A stretch of DNA of 64,000 nt from Pseudonocardia autotrophica (GTDB lineage Bacteria > Actinomycetota > Actinomycetes > Mycobacteriales > Pseudonocardiaceae), in contig NZ_JNYD01000026.1 in NCBI RefSeq assembly GCF_000717175.1, positions 1-64,000 of the forward strand, in the 5' to 3' direction. Below, piece after piece: positions 51,024 to 59,867 of this stretch (the first letter of the stretch is position 1; the number at the start of each line of letters is the position of its first letter). The position numbers and the translations under genes are program-made. The notes under the pieces are model-generated. The model made no database searches and had not been told where the DNA came from. It worked only from the letters and a program-made list of their open reading frames with translations.

Positions 51024-51823
51024 GTGTCCTCCAGGAAGTCGACGGCGGCGAGGCCGGCGCGCAGGCCGTCGGCCGCCGCGGCGACGAGGTAGGGGGCGGT
51101 GCCGGCGACGTCCCCGGCGGCGAACAGGCCCGGGGTGTCGGAGACCAGCTCGGTGCGGGGCTCGGCACCGGTGTAGACGAACACCCCGCCTGCCTCCAGC
51201 TCGGTGCCGTCCGCCAGCGCCAGGCCGCTCACCCGGTCCTCGCCGAGCACGGCGCGCACGCGCCCCCGCCGGACCTCGATCCCGTCCGGCGCGGCGGACC
51301 AGCGCGGCTCCCCCGGCGCCACGACGGTGACCTGCGAGGCGAACGCGGTGAGCTCACGGGCCTCGTGGGCCGCCCACTCGTCGTCGCCGACGACCACGAC
51401 CGGTTGCCCGGCGTACAGCGGCCCGTCGCAGGTGGCGCAGGTGGCGACCCCGCGCCCGGTCCAGTCCCCCGGCACGTCCAGCCGGCCGTCCGTGAGTCCG
51501 GTCGCGACCACCACCGCCCGCGCGGTCGCGTCCCCCTCGCCCGTGGCCAGCGTGAACCCGGGAGACAGCGCGGTGACCTCGCCGTACGCGATCTCCACGC
51601 CGGCGCCCATGGCCTCCTCGAGCAGGGCGCTCATCAGGTCCGGCCCGGTCGTCTTCACGCCGGGGTAGCCGACGACCTCACCGATGTTGACGAGCCGCCC
51701 GCCGGGCGACAGCGCGTCCCACGCGCACACCCGGAGCCCGCGCTCGGCAGCCGTCCGCGCTGCCGTCAGGCCCGCGATCCCCGCCCCGACGACGGCCAGG
51801 TCCCAGCTCGGGTCCCCGCTCAT
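51020..51823 (-). CDS. Thioredoxin-reductase-like flavoprotein
   Basis: This 267-residue protein has the FAD motif VVGAGIAGLTAARTAAERG, the redox pair CATC (Cys129-Cys132) as in thioredoxin reductase, a later NADPH Rossmann-like region (VVVVGDDEWAAHEA, atypical) and GLFAAGDVAG. It is shorter than ordinary thioredoxin reductases (about 315 residues). Its place between the two UGSC genes suggests it feeds electrons from NADPH to the Sec-Cys pairs. ATG 51823 overlaps the fusion stop by 4 bp. Confidence 0.8.
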   Translation of the reverse strand: MSGDPSWDLAVVGAGIAGLTAARTAAERGLRVCAWDALSPGGRLVNIGEVVGYPGVKTTGPDLMSALLEEAMGAGVEIAYGEVTALSPGFTLATGEGDATARAVVVATGLTDGRLDVPGDWTGRGVATCATCDGPLYAGQPVVVVGDDEWAAHEARELTAFASQVTVVAPGEPRWSAAPDGIEVRRGRVRAVLGEDRVSGLALADGTELEAGGVFVYTGAEPRTELVSDTPGLFAAGDVAGTAPYLVAAAADGLRAGLAAVDFLEDT

Positions 51824-53502
51824 GTCTCGATCCGCCGGCTCACCGGCACCCCCTGTACGTGGTTCTGGACGTAGCCGCGGGACTGGTTGCGGCCCTCGTT
51901 GCCCGCCAGCACGATCGCGATGTCCTCGGCCTGAGGACACATCGGCACGAGCCGCTCGGGATCGTCCCCGGCGTAGCGCTCGTCCAACTCGCCCCGCTCG
52001 ACCAGGGACGACACCCGGAAGCTCGTGGACCCGACGGCCCACGCGCACCGCTCCAGCTCCTTCACCGGGATCAGCATGTGCTCGGCGAGGTAGCGGCGCA
52101 GCGCGGGCTTGTCGTAGCCGTGGCGGGCGAGCGCCGCCGCGATGGACGGGCCGAGCACCAGCAGCGGGTGCCAGGCCCCGAACTCCATGCCCGTGTAGGA
52201 CCACGGCCCCATCGCGTTGCCGAACACCAACGCGAGCGGCTCCAGGTGGTCGTCGACCGCGTCCCCGCCCGTGTAGATCGGCGCGCTCACCGTGAGGCAG
52301 CTGCGCACCGACACCACCGAGTCCGCCGCCGCGAACCCGAGGTCCTCCCGGTGCGACGGCCACCCGAGCTCGCGGACCGCCGCGTCGTTCTCGGCCAGGA
52401 CCACGTGGAAGGACGCCCCGATCGCGCCCTGGTCGGTGTGCTCGGGCAGGATCCGCAGGCCCGCGAGATTCCGCAGGTAGAGCCGTAGGAACCGGCCCAC
52501 GGACGTGTTCGCGCGGTTCCCCACGCGCAGCACGCCGGTGCGCGAGTTGAACCCCAGCCGCTCGACGACGGGTCCGGACAGGACGACCAACGACTCCCAC
52601 CCGGGCGTCGAGCCGGCGTCCTGGACCCGGAACTCCGGCGCGGCCACGCACTCGACGATCCCGAGCAGGACGGGCATGTGCTCGGGCCGGCAACCGGCCA
52701 TCACGCCGTTGACCGCGACGGACCAGACGGTGGCCTCGCGCAGGTCCGGCGGGAGCACGCCGAGCACCTCGTCCGGGTCCCTGCGGGTGTGCCGCAGGAA
52801 CTCCTCCACCCGCTCGACGGTGGGCGGGACGATCGGCAGCCCGTCCGTCCAGCCCTGCTCCTCGAAGGCGTCGAGGACGGCGTCGAGGTCCCCGCGCACG
52901 ACGATCTCCCGCGGCCCGGGCTCGACGTCCGACGCGGTGTCCTCGACGGAGTACGTCCTGGTCAGGGCGTCGACGACGGCGGGCGCCACGATCTCGCGCA
53001 TCTTCCCGCGGAACACGTCCGTCTCGTCGGTGAGGATCACGCCCGGGTAGCTGACGATCGGCACGTGCGGGATGCCCAGGGACTTCCCGATCGCCCGGCC
53101 CATCGGCTCGAACCCGGATCCGCCGATGGCGACGGCCGGGACCCCGGCCCGCTCGGCGGCGGCTGCGGCCCGCATCACGGCAGGCATGCAGGAGCCTCAA
53201 GCACCGACGGCGGCGACGACCAGGTCCACCCGGTGTGCCCGCAGCAGCTCGGGCAGCTCGCCGAGGACCCGCTTCTCCTCGGCCGCGGAGGCGTGGAAGT
53301 TGCCGAAGGTCTCCCACCCGACGAACTCGACGTCCCCGTGCCGCTCGCGCGCGACCTCGGTGATCACCTCGAACATCTCGGGGCCGCGGAACAGCTCGTC
53401 CCACAGATAGGCCACCCGCCGCCCGCCGAGTTCCGCGGGGCGCTCCCCCGCCTCGACGGCGTCCAGCACCTTGCGGCCCAAGGGCCATACAGCCTCGAAC
53501 AC
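51820..53502 (-). CDS. UGSC selenoprotein fusion, Sec at codon 102
   Basis: Reading through TGA 53199-53197 gives a 560-residue protein: an N-terminal UGSC domain (residues 1-200) with AVGA-Sec-GSC at 102-105, then a C-terminal domain (about 220-560) homologous to the two downstream genes (NGVMAGCRPEHMPVLL, GFNSRTGVLRVGNRANTSVGR). Frame and codon bias are the same on both sides of the TGA. GTG 53502 abuts the MFS stop with no spacing. The fused domain order shows that the UGSC and partner domains work together. Reaction unknown. Confidence 0.8.
53169..53192 (-). promoter_or_regulatory. Candidate SECIS stem-loop of the UGSC fusion
   Basis: On the mRNA, CCUGCAU pairs with AUGCGGG (one G-U pair) over a 10-base loop containing GU, beginning 4 nt after the UGA. 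Distance and size fit bacterial SECIS elements. Confidence 0.5.
53197..53199 (-). other. In-frame TGA read as selenocysteine (Sec102)
   Basis: TCA on the plus strand, directly followed in frame by GGC TCC TGC, i.e. Gly-Ser-Cys. Confidence 0.78.
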
Positions 53503-54780
53503 TCAGTCCTCCGCCGTGATCTCCCGCCCCGCCCGGTCCTTGAGGAAGAACGCGGCCAGGAACACCAGCGCCGCGCCGAAGCCCGCGATGGACACGGCGA
53601 TGCCGTACCCCGAGCCCGCCGCGACGATCCCGCCGATCAAGGTCCCGAACCCGGAGAGCCCGCGCCCGACGTTGTACGCCGCGGCCGAGCCCAGCGACCG
53701 GATCCGGGTGGGGAACAGCTCGCCGAACCACACCCCGAAGATGCCGAAGTAGCCCAGGAACAAGCTGGTCAGCAGGTACATCCAGGTGAACGCGCTGGCC
53801 CCTCCGCCGGACACGGCGAGGCCGAACATCACCAGGAACACCACGGCCTGCAGCCCGGAGAACACCAGGAACACGGGGCGCCGGCCGAGCTTGTCGGACA
53901 GCCAGCCGGCCAGGATGAACCCGACGAACGAGATGGCCGAGGCGAGGTAGAGCACGAGGCTGGCCTCGTTCGCGTCGAACCCGAGGTCGCTCTTGAGCAG
54001 CGACGGCATCCACGTGGTCGCCGTGTACGGCACCCACTGCGCGCCGAACGCCGCGACCAGGCCGACCAGCACGATCGGCAGGCTGTCCTTCATGAACAGC
54101 TGCCGCCAGCTCGACCGCCGCGCCACCGCGGCGACGTCCGACGACAGCTCCCCCGCCGCCTTGCGCCGCTGCAGCTCGGTCCACTGCTTGGACTCCGGCG
54201 TCGCGTACCGCACCCAGACACAGGCCAGGGCGGGCAGCACGCCGATGAGGAAGGCGTAGCGCCAGTCCGGAAGGGTCTGCGCCGCGAGGATCGCCAGCGC
54301 GTAGGCGGGCCAGAGCGAGGACTGCACGAGCCCGCCGCCCAGCCCGCGCCGCTTCGGCGACCACGCCTCGTTGAGCCACGCGAACCCGACGGCCCACTCG
54401 CCGCCGGTCCCGACGCCGGTGAAGAACCGCAGCACCACGAACACCCAGAAGTTCGGGGCGAAGAACACCAGGCCGGTGGCGATCGAGTAGATGAGGATCG
54501 ACCAGATCAGCGTCCGGCGACGGCCGAACCGGTCCCCGAGGTAGCCGAACGCGAGCCCGCCGACCGCGGAGCCGATGAGCTGCACCAGGATCGCGACGCT
54601 GAACGTGCCCGGCCCGATCCCGTACGCCGCCATGATCGGCGCAGCCAGCAGGGACGGGAGCATGAAGTCGAAGTACTCCATGCCCCAGCCGAGGCACGCG
54701 GCGGTGAGGACCCGGCGCCGCTCTCCCGGTGTGTAGGAGAGCGAGCCGGTGGCGGCGGAGCGTTCCTGGCCGGTCGTCAT
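53503..54780 (-). CDS. MFS transporter heading the UGSC operon
   Basis: This 425-residue 12-helix carrier has MEYFDFMLPSLLAAPIMAAYG, loop 2-3 GDRFGRRRTLIW and GTGGEWAVGFAWLNEA. It belongs to the sugar-acid/aromatic-acid symporter-like MFS group. ATG 54780 follows AGGGGG. First gene of the operon and so probably its substrate importer. Its promoter carries a GntR half-site. Confidence 0.87.
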   Translation of the reverse strand: MTTGQERSAATGSLSYTPGERRRVLTAACLGWGMEYFDFMLPSLLAAPIMAAYGIGPGTFSVAILVQLIGSAVGGLAFGYLGDRFGRRRTLIWSILIYSIATGLVFFAPNFWVFVVLRFFTGVGTGGEWAVGFAWLNEAWSPKRRGLGGGLVQSSLWPAYALAILAAQTLPDWRYAFLIGVLPALACVWVRYATPESKQWTELQRRKAAGELSSDVAAVARRSSWRQLFMKDSLPIVLVGLVAAFGAQWVPYTATTWMPSLLKSDLGFDANEASLVLYLASAISFVGFILAGWLSDKLGRRPVFLVFSGLQAVVFLVMFGLAVSGGGASAFTWMYLLTSLFLGYFGIFGVWFGELFPTRIRSLGSAAAYNVGRGLSGFGTLIGGIVAAGSGYGIAVSIAGFGAALVFLAAFFLKDRAGREITAED

Positions 54781-54844
54781 GGGCCACCCCCTGGGGCCGG
54801 CCGGGCGTCCTTGCCCGGCCTCCTGGCGTGTCCGCACCGTAACA

Positions 54845-54856
54845 ATCATAGGAGCG
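54845..54856 (-). promoter_or_regulatory. Promoter and GntR half-site of the UGSC operon
   Basis: On the minus strand CGCTCCTATGAT: the TATGAT is a -10 and GCTCCTAT matches the half-site at the GntR gene promoter (47758). Confidence 0.5.
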
Positions 54857-54878
54857 AAGTGGAACGCTCCGGCGGGGC

Positions 54879-55640
54879 TCAGTGGATGTGCGAGCCGCCG
54901 TTGACGTCGTAGGTGGCGCCGGTGATGTAGCCGGACTCCGGGCGGCAGAGGTAGGTGATCAGGTCGGCGACGTCCGCGACCCGCCCGTTGCGCCCCACCG
55001 GGATCCCGGAGAGCAGGGCCTCCTTGCGCTCGCCCTCCAGGGCCCCACCGGTGATGTCGGTGTCGATCAGGCCGGGGGCGACGCTGTTGACGGTCACGCC
55101 GTGCGGGCCGAGCTCGCGGGCCAGGGCGCGGGCGAACCCGAGCTGGGCGGCCTTGGCCGCGGAGTACGCGACGCCGCCGAACACCCCGCCGCCGCGCTCG
55201 GCGGACACCGAGGACAGGAACACGACCCGGCCGAAGCCGCGCTCGGCCATCCCGGGCGCGAGCCGCCGGGTGATGTTGTAGGCGCCGCGGACGTTCACGG
55301 CGAAGATGCGGTCCCATTCGGCGCCGTCGACGTCGAGGAACCGGGTCGGCGAGGTGATGCCGGCATTGTTGACCACGGCCCCGACCGGCGGGGCGTCCGC
55401 GGTCAGGGTGTCGACGGCGGTGGCGACCGAGGTCTCGTCGGTCACGTCGCAGGCCAGGCCGAACGCCTGGACCGGGTGGGCGCCGGCGATCTCGTCGGCG
55501 GTGGCCTTGGCGGCGGCCTCGTCGAGGTCGAGGACGGCGACGTTCCAGCCGGCGGCGGCGAGGGCGTGGGCGGTGGCGCGGCCGATGCCACGCTTCGACG
55601 CGGCCCCGGTGACGACGGCGGTGTACTCGGAAACGGACAC
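54879..55640 (-). CDS. Short-chain dehydrogenase/reductase (SDR)
   Basis: This 253-residue SDR has the NAD(P) motif VTGAASKRGIGRA, NNAG, the catalytic Ser and the active-site YSAAK. It oxidises or reduces a hydroxyl/keto compound; substrate probably links to the transketolase substrate. AGGAG before GTG 55640. Last gene of the transporter-transketolase operon. Confidence 0.88.
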   Translation of the reverse strand: MSVSEYTAVVTGAASKRGIGRATAHALAAAGWNVAVLDLDEAAAKATADEIAGAHPVQAFGLACDVTDETSVATAVDTLTADAPPVGAVVNNAGITSPTRFLDVDGAEWDRIFAVNVRGAYNITRRLAPGMAERGFGRVVFLSSVSAERGGGVFGGVAYSAAKAAQLGFARALARELGPHGVTVNSVAPGLIDTDITGGALEGERKEALLSGIPVGRNGRVADVADLITYLCRPESGYITGATYDVNGGSHIH

Positions 55641-55663
55641 TGGGTTCTCCTGGAGAAGTCGGC

Positions 55664-56653
55664 TCAGAGGGCGGCCTTGACCCGCGCGCAGAGCGCGTCG
55701 GTCGACAGGCCGTAGCGGTCGTGGAGGGTGGGCAGGGCACCGGCGGCGAGGAACTCGTCCGGCAGCGCGGCGGGCTGGATCCGGGTGGCGATCCCGGCGA
55801 ACGCGGCGGTGGCGGCGACCGCCTCGGACAACCCGCCGACCACGGTGTGGTTCTCCGCGGTGATCACCAGGCGGTCGGTGCGCAGCTCGCGCAGGATCGT
55901 CGCGGTGTCCAGCGGCTTGATCGTCGGGACGTGCAGGACGGCGGCGTCGACGTGGTCGGCCTCGAGCCGGGCCGCGGCCTGCAGGGTCCGCATGGTCATC
56001 AACCCGGTGGAGACGAACAGCACGTCCCGGCCGGGGCGGACCAGGGCCGCCTTGCCGAGCTCGAAGCGGTAGTCGTACTCGTCGAGCACGGTGGGGACCT
56101 TGCCGCGCAGCAGCCGCAGGTAGGTCGGCCCGGCGTGGTCCGCGAGCTGCGGCACGGCCTGCTCGATGTCGACCGAGTCGCAGGGGTCGACGATCGTGAG
56201 ATTCGGGCAGGCGCGCAGGATCGCGAGGTCCTCGGTGGCCTGGTGGCTGGGCCCGTATCCGGTGGTCAGGCCGGGCAGCGCGCCGACGACGTTGACGTTC
56301 AGCCCGGGCTCGGCGATGTCCAGGCAGAGGAAGTCGTAGGCCCGGCGGGTCGCGAACACCGAGTAGGTCGAGGCGAACGGGACGAGCCCGACCTCGGCCA
56401 GCCCCGCGGCCGCGCCGAGCATCGCCTGCTCGGCCATGCCCATCTGGAAGAACCGGTCCGGGTTCGCGTCCCGGAACACGTGCATGTCGGTGTACTTCGC
56501 CAGGTCCGCCGACAGCCCGACGATCTCGGGCCGCTCCTCGGCGAGCCGGTTCAGGGCGTGCCCGAACGGCGCGGGCGAGGTCCGCTGACCGGGGTCGGCG
56601 AACGAGGCGATCATCGCCGAGGTGGTCAGGCGCTTCTTCGTGGGGGCGGTCAT
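55664..56653 (-). CDS. Transketolase, C-terminal subunit
   Basis: This 329-residue protein has the pyrimidine-binding half of transketolase (GLSADLAKYTDM, FQMGMAEQAMLGAAAGLAEVGLVPFASTYSVF) and the C-terminal domain. It pairs with the N-terminal half encoded just upstream, with a 4-bp ATGA overlap. Split transketolases act on a range of sugars; here the donor is unknown. Confidence 0.88.
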   Translation of the reverse strand: MTAPTKKRLTTSAMIASFADPGQRTSPAPFGHALNRLAEERPEIVGLSADLAKYTDMHVFRDANPDRFFQMGMAEQAMLGAAAGLAEVGLVPFASTYSVFATRRAYDFLCLDIAEPGLNVNVVGALPGLTTGYGPSHQATEDLAILRACPNLTIVDPCDSVDIEQAVPQLADHAGPTYLRLLRGKVPTVLDEYDYRFELGKAALVRPGRDVLFVSTGLMTMRTLQAAARLEADHVDAAVLHVPTIKPLDTATILRELRTDRLVITAENHTVVGGLSEAVAATAAFAGIATRIQPAALPDEFLAAGALPTLHDRYGLSTDALCARVKAAL

Positions 56654-57516
56654 CGCTGAACTCCGTCCAGAGCATCGTGTGCGGCCGCCCACTCGTGCTC
56701 GGCGACCGGCATGAAATGGGCCTTCTCCCGGGACTCGAGGAACGGGACCCCGCGGCCGGTGCGGGTGTCGCAGATCAGCACCGACGGGCTGGTCGTCTGG
56801 TCGCGGATCTCGTCCAGGCCGGCGAGCAGGGCGTCGACGTCGTTGCCGTCGACCCGCACCGCGTGCCAGCCGAAGGCCCGCCACTTCTCGGTCACCGGCT
56901 CGGTCTTCAGCACGCCGGGGGTCGGCCCGTCGGCCTGCAGGCCGTTGACGTCGACGACCGCGGTCACGTTGGCCAGCCCGTGGTGGGCGCAGGCCATCGC
57001 GGCCTCCCAGGTCGAGCCCTCGTCGAGCTCGCCGTCGGAGAGCAGGTTGAACACCCGGGCCGGGTTGCCGCGGTGCCGCAGCCCCAGGCCCATCCCGCAG
57101 GCCACGCCGAGGCCGTGGCCCAGCGAGCCGCCGGAGATCTCCATACCGGGGGTGTAGGAGGCCATGCCGGACATCGGCAGTCGGGAGTCGTCCGAGCCGT
57201 AGGTCTCGATCTCGGCGAGCGGGATCGTGCCCGCCTCGGCCAGCGCCGCGTACAGCGCGATCGCGTAGTGCCCGATGGAGAGCAGGAACCGGTCGCGGCC
57301 GTCCCACTCCGGGTCCTCGGGGCGCAGCCGCAGCTCGCCGTCGCCCCGGCCGTAGAACACCGCGAGCACGTCGGCGACGCCGAGGGCCTGGCCGATGTAG
57401 CCCTGGCCCTGCACCTCCCCCATCGTCAGGGCGTGGTGGCGGATCCGGGTCGCGGCCGCCTCCAGCCGGGCGATCTTCGCCGCCCGTGCCGTGGTCGGGA
57501 GCGCGGTCGTCGTCAT
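56650..57516 (-). CDS. Transketolase, N-terminal subunit
   Basis: This 288-residue protein carries the TPP-pyrophosphate/Mg site (LLSDGELDEGSTWEAAM and VVDVNGLQADG) and the GSLGHGLGVACGMGLG loop. It is the partner of the C-terminal subunit. ATG 57516 overlaps the transporter stop by 4 bp. Confidence 0.9.
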   Translation of the reverse strand: MTTTALPTTARAAKIARLEAAATRIRHHALTMGEVQGQGYIGQALGVADVLAVFYGRGDGELRLRPEDPEWDGRDRFLLSIGHYAIALYAALAEAGTIPLAEIETYGSDDSRLPMSGMASYTPGMEISGGSLGHGLGVACGMGLGLRHRGNPARVFNLLSDGELDEGSTWEAAMACAHHGLANVTAVVDVNGLQADGPTPGVLKTEPVTEKWRAFGWHAVRVDGNDVDALLAGLDEIRDQTTSPSVLICDTRTGRGVPFLESREKAHFMPVAEHEWAAAHDALDGVQR

Positions 57517-58889
57517 CGGGTCTCCTTCGTGGACGCCGTGGTGGTCAGCCGGGGAGCCGGCGGGTCGGCGGGCGGCCCGGCGAGGGACCGCTCGAGGGCG
57601 GCGACCTCGGCGCGCTCGGTGCGGCCCCAGGTCTCGCGGGTCAGCAGGGTCGCGACCAGGCCGAGCACGCCGTAGGCGCTGAACAGCAGGGCCGGGCCGA
57701 CCCAGCCGGTGCGGGCGAACAGGGCGGTCGCGATCAGCGGGGTGAACCCGGAGACGACGGCCGAGAGCTGGTAGGCCAGCGACGCGCCGCTGGTGCGGGT
57801 GCGGGCGCTGAACAGCTCCGAGAACCAGGCGCCCTGGACGCCGGCCAGGCAGTTCTGGCAGACGGCGTAGCTGACGACGAAGGACAGCACGATCGCCACC
57901 GCCTGCCCCGTGTTGAGCAGCAGGAACAGCGGGACGCCCCACGCCACGGAGAGCACGGTGCCGATCAGGTAGACCGGGCGGCGGCCGATCCGGTCGGTGA
58001 GTGCACCCCACGTCACGGTCGCGGCGATGCCCAGGCCGGCGGCGAGCATGAGCGCGAACAGGGTCGTCGAGCGCGCGGCCAGCTCCTCGCTCGCCAGGTA
58101 CGACAGCACGAAGGTGACGGAGATGGCGTAGCCGGCGGTCTCGGTGATCCGCAGGCAGAAGGCGCGAAGGACGTTGCGCCAGTCGTCGCGCAGCACCTCG
58201 AGCAGCGGGTTCTTCGCGACCTCGCCCTCGGACCTGAGGTTCTCGAACTCCGGGGACTCCTCGACCTTCAGCCGGATCACGATGCCGACGACGATCAGCA
58301 CCGCGGACAGCAGGAACGGCACCCGCCACGCCCACTGCTCCCCCAGCGGCACCGACAGCAGGAACGCGGCGTTGGCCAGCAGCAGCCCGACCGGGAACCC
58401 GGCCTGCGTGATGCCGGTGTAGAGCCCGCGCTTGCGCCACGGCGCGTGCTCGAAGGTCATCAGGATCGCACCGCCCCACTCGGCGCCGAACGCCAGGCCC
58501 TGCACGACCCGGACGGCGACGAGCAGGATCCCCGCCCACACCCCGACCTGCGCGTACGTGGGCAGGACCCCGATGAGGACGGTCGCGATGCCCATCAGCA
58601 GCAGCGAGCCGACCAGCACCGGCTTACGGCCGATCCGGTCGCCGAGGTGCCCGCCGATGATCCCGCCCAGCGGGCGTACCGCGAACCCGATGCCCAGCGT
58701 CGCGAAGGACAGCAGGGTCCCCGAGAGCGGGTCGGTCGACGGGAAGAAGACGTGGTTGAAGTACAGGGCCGCGGCCGTGCCGAAGCCGATGAAGTCGTAG
58801 GTCTCGATCGTCGCCCCGATCGACGAGCCGAGGGCGACCCGCTTGCGGGCCGGTGTGCCCAGCACCGCGGGCGCGTGTTCTCCAGACAT
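57513..58889 (-). CDS. MFS transporter, MHS type
   Basis: This 458-residue carrier has the MHS start SSIGATIETYDFIGFGTAAAL, GGHLGDRIGRKPVLV and VQGLAFGAEWGGAILMTFEH. Heads the operon with transketolase and SDR, so it probably imports the sugar or organic acid that they process. ATG 58889. Confidence 0.88.
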   Translation of the reverse strand: MSGEHAPAVLGTPARKRVALGSSIGATIETYDFIGFGTAAALYFNHVFFPSTDPLSGTLLSFATLGIGFAVRPLGGIIGGHLGDRIGRKPVLVGSLLLMGIATVLIGVLPTYAQVGVWAGILLVAVRVVQGLAFGAEWGGAILMTFEHAPWRKRGLYTGITQAGFPVGLLLANAAFLLSVPLGEQWAWRVPFLLSAVLIVVGIVIRLKVEESPEFENLRSEGEVAKNPLLEVLRDDWRNVLRAFCLRITETAGYAISVTFVLSYLASEELAARSTTLFALMLAAGLGIAATVTWGALTDRIGRRPVYLIGTVLSVAWGVPLFLLLNTGQAVAIVLSFVVSYAVCQNCLAGVQGAWFSELFSARTRTSGASLAYQLSAVVSGFTPLIATALFARTGWVGPALLFSAYGVLGLVATLLTRETWGRTERAEVAALERSLAGPPADPPAPRLTTTASTKETR

Positions 58890-58931
58890 GTGATCTCCGC
58901 TGATCCGTCGTCGGCCGAGTCGTCGCGGACT

Positions 58932-59013
58932 CTGTCTCGACAGTCCGACTGTTAACACTCGGCAGTGATGGAGAAACCATGCGGCCTCGCGGCCCCACTG
59001 TCAACAGTCGGAC
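58932..59013. promoter_or_regulatory. GntR operators in front of the transporter-transketolase operon
   Basis: GTCCGACTGTTAACA (58943-58957) and its inverse TGTCAACAGTCGGAC (58999-59013) flank a promoter; CTGTC-TC-GACAG at 58932-58943 is a further related element. The core CTGT-N2-ACAG recurs before the GntR gene. Confidence 0.65.
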
Positions 59014-59044
59014 AGAACTTTCCCGAAGACGGACGAGTGGAGGG

Positions 59045-59707
59045 TCAGCGGGCGGGGGTGCTCGTGAAGTGGTCGGCGGCCGCGGCCATGTGCTCCTCCA
59101 CCACGGCCAGCGCGCCCGGGAGGTCACCCCGCTCGATCGCCTCGATGATCGGCGCGTGCCGGCCCGGCGTCATCATCGCCGGCGCCTCCTCCGGGTCCCG
59201 GTTCATGATCGTGACCCGGATCCGGCCCTCCAGGTGCCGCCAGGACTCGACCAGCATCGGGTTGCCGGACAGCTCGCAGAGCCGCACGTGGAAGCCCAGG
59301 TCGGCCTCCACCTTCGCCGCGAAGTCCTCCCCCGCGCCGGCGAGCTCGTCGACCGCCGCGCGCAACGCGGCCACCGCCGCCGAGCGGTCCGGCCGCGCGA
59401 TGATCTCCGTGACGGCCAACCCCTCGAGCGCGGCCCGCACCCGGAACAGGCCCCGGATCTCCTCGGCCGACAGGGTGTTCACGCGGAGCATCCCGCGGTG
59501 GCCCGCGGTCACCAGGCCCTCCTGCTGGAGGTGCCGCAACGCCTCGCGCACGGTCCCCCGGCTCACCCCGAGCCGGCCCGCGAGCTCGACCTCGCCCAGG
59601 TGGTCCCCCGGCCGGTACGCCCCGGAGGTGATCGCCGAGCGCAGCGCCCTCAACACGCGCTCACGCAACGTGCTGCGGTCGATGTTCGGCAACGGCTCGA
59701 CGGACAC
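59045..59707 (-). CDS. FadR-type GntR regulator
   Basis: This 220-residue protein has the GntR helix-turn-helix (RERVLRALRSAITSGAYRPGDHL then ELAGRLGVSRGTVREALRHLQQEGLV) and an FCD domain. Its operator motif occurs twice in front of the transporter operon downstream and once before its own start, so it probably controls both. GTG 59707 with GGAGGGAG upstream. Confidence 0.88.
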   Translation of the reverse strand: MSVEPLPNIDRSTLRERVLRALRSAITSGAYRPGDHLGEVELAGRLGVSRGTVREALRHLQQEGLVTAGHRGMLRVNTLSAEEIRGLFRVRAALEGLAVTEIIARPDRSAAVAALRAAVDELAGAGEDFAAKVEADLGFHVRLCELSGNPMLVESWRHLEGRIRVTIMNRDPEEAPAMMTPGRHAPIIEAIERGDLPGALAVVEEHMAAAADHFTSTPAR

Positions 59708-59716
59708 GGGACTCCC

Positions 59717-59731
59717 TCCGACTGTCGACAG
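59717..59731 (-). promoter_or_regulatory. GntR autoregulatory operator
   Basis: TCCGACTGTCGACAG, matching the operators at 58943 and 58999 and centred on the palindrome CTGTCGACAG, just upstream of the GntR start. Confidence 0.6.
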
Positions 59732-59867
59732 ACTACCTGCCGACAACGGCAGGTCCGGGGCGCGACCCGGCCGACTCACCCACGGCGGGCGGTGCCGATC
59801 CGCGCCGAGACGCCGACGGTCGACCCCAGCACGCCCCGCCGGGGTGGTCGAGGTGCAGGAGTGGCCG

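Noticed and set aside
50505..53502. The two TGAs as ordinary stops or as decay of two genes
   Set aside because: Both sites directly precede Gly-Ser-Cys, both downstream frames keep codon bias and conserved residues, and neither downstream piece has its own start with a ribosome site. Two independent chance nonsense mutations at the same motif are unlikely. Still depends on Sec machinery elsewhere.
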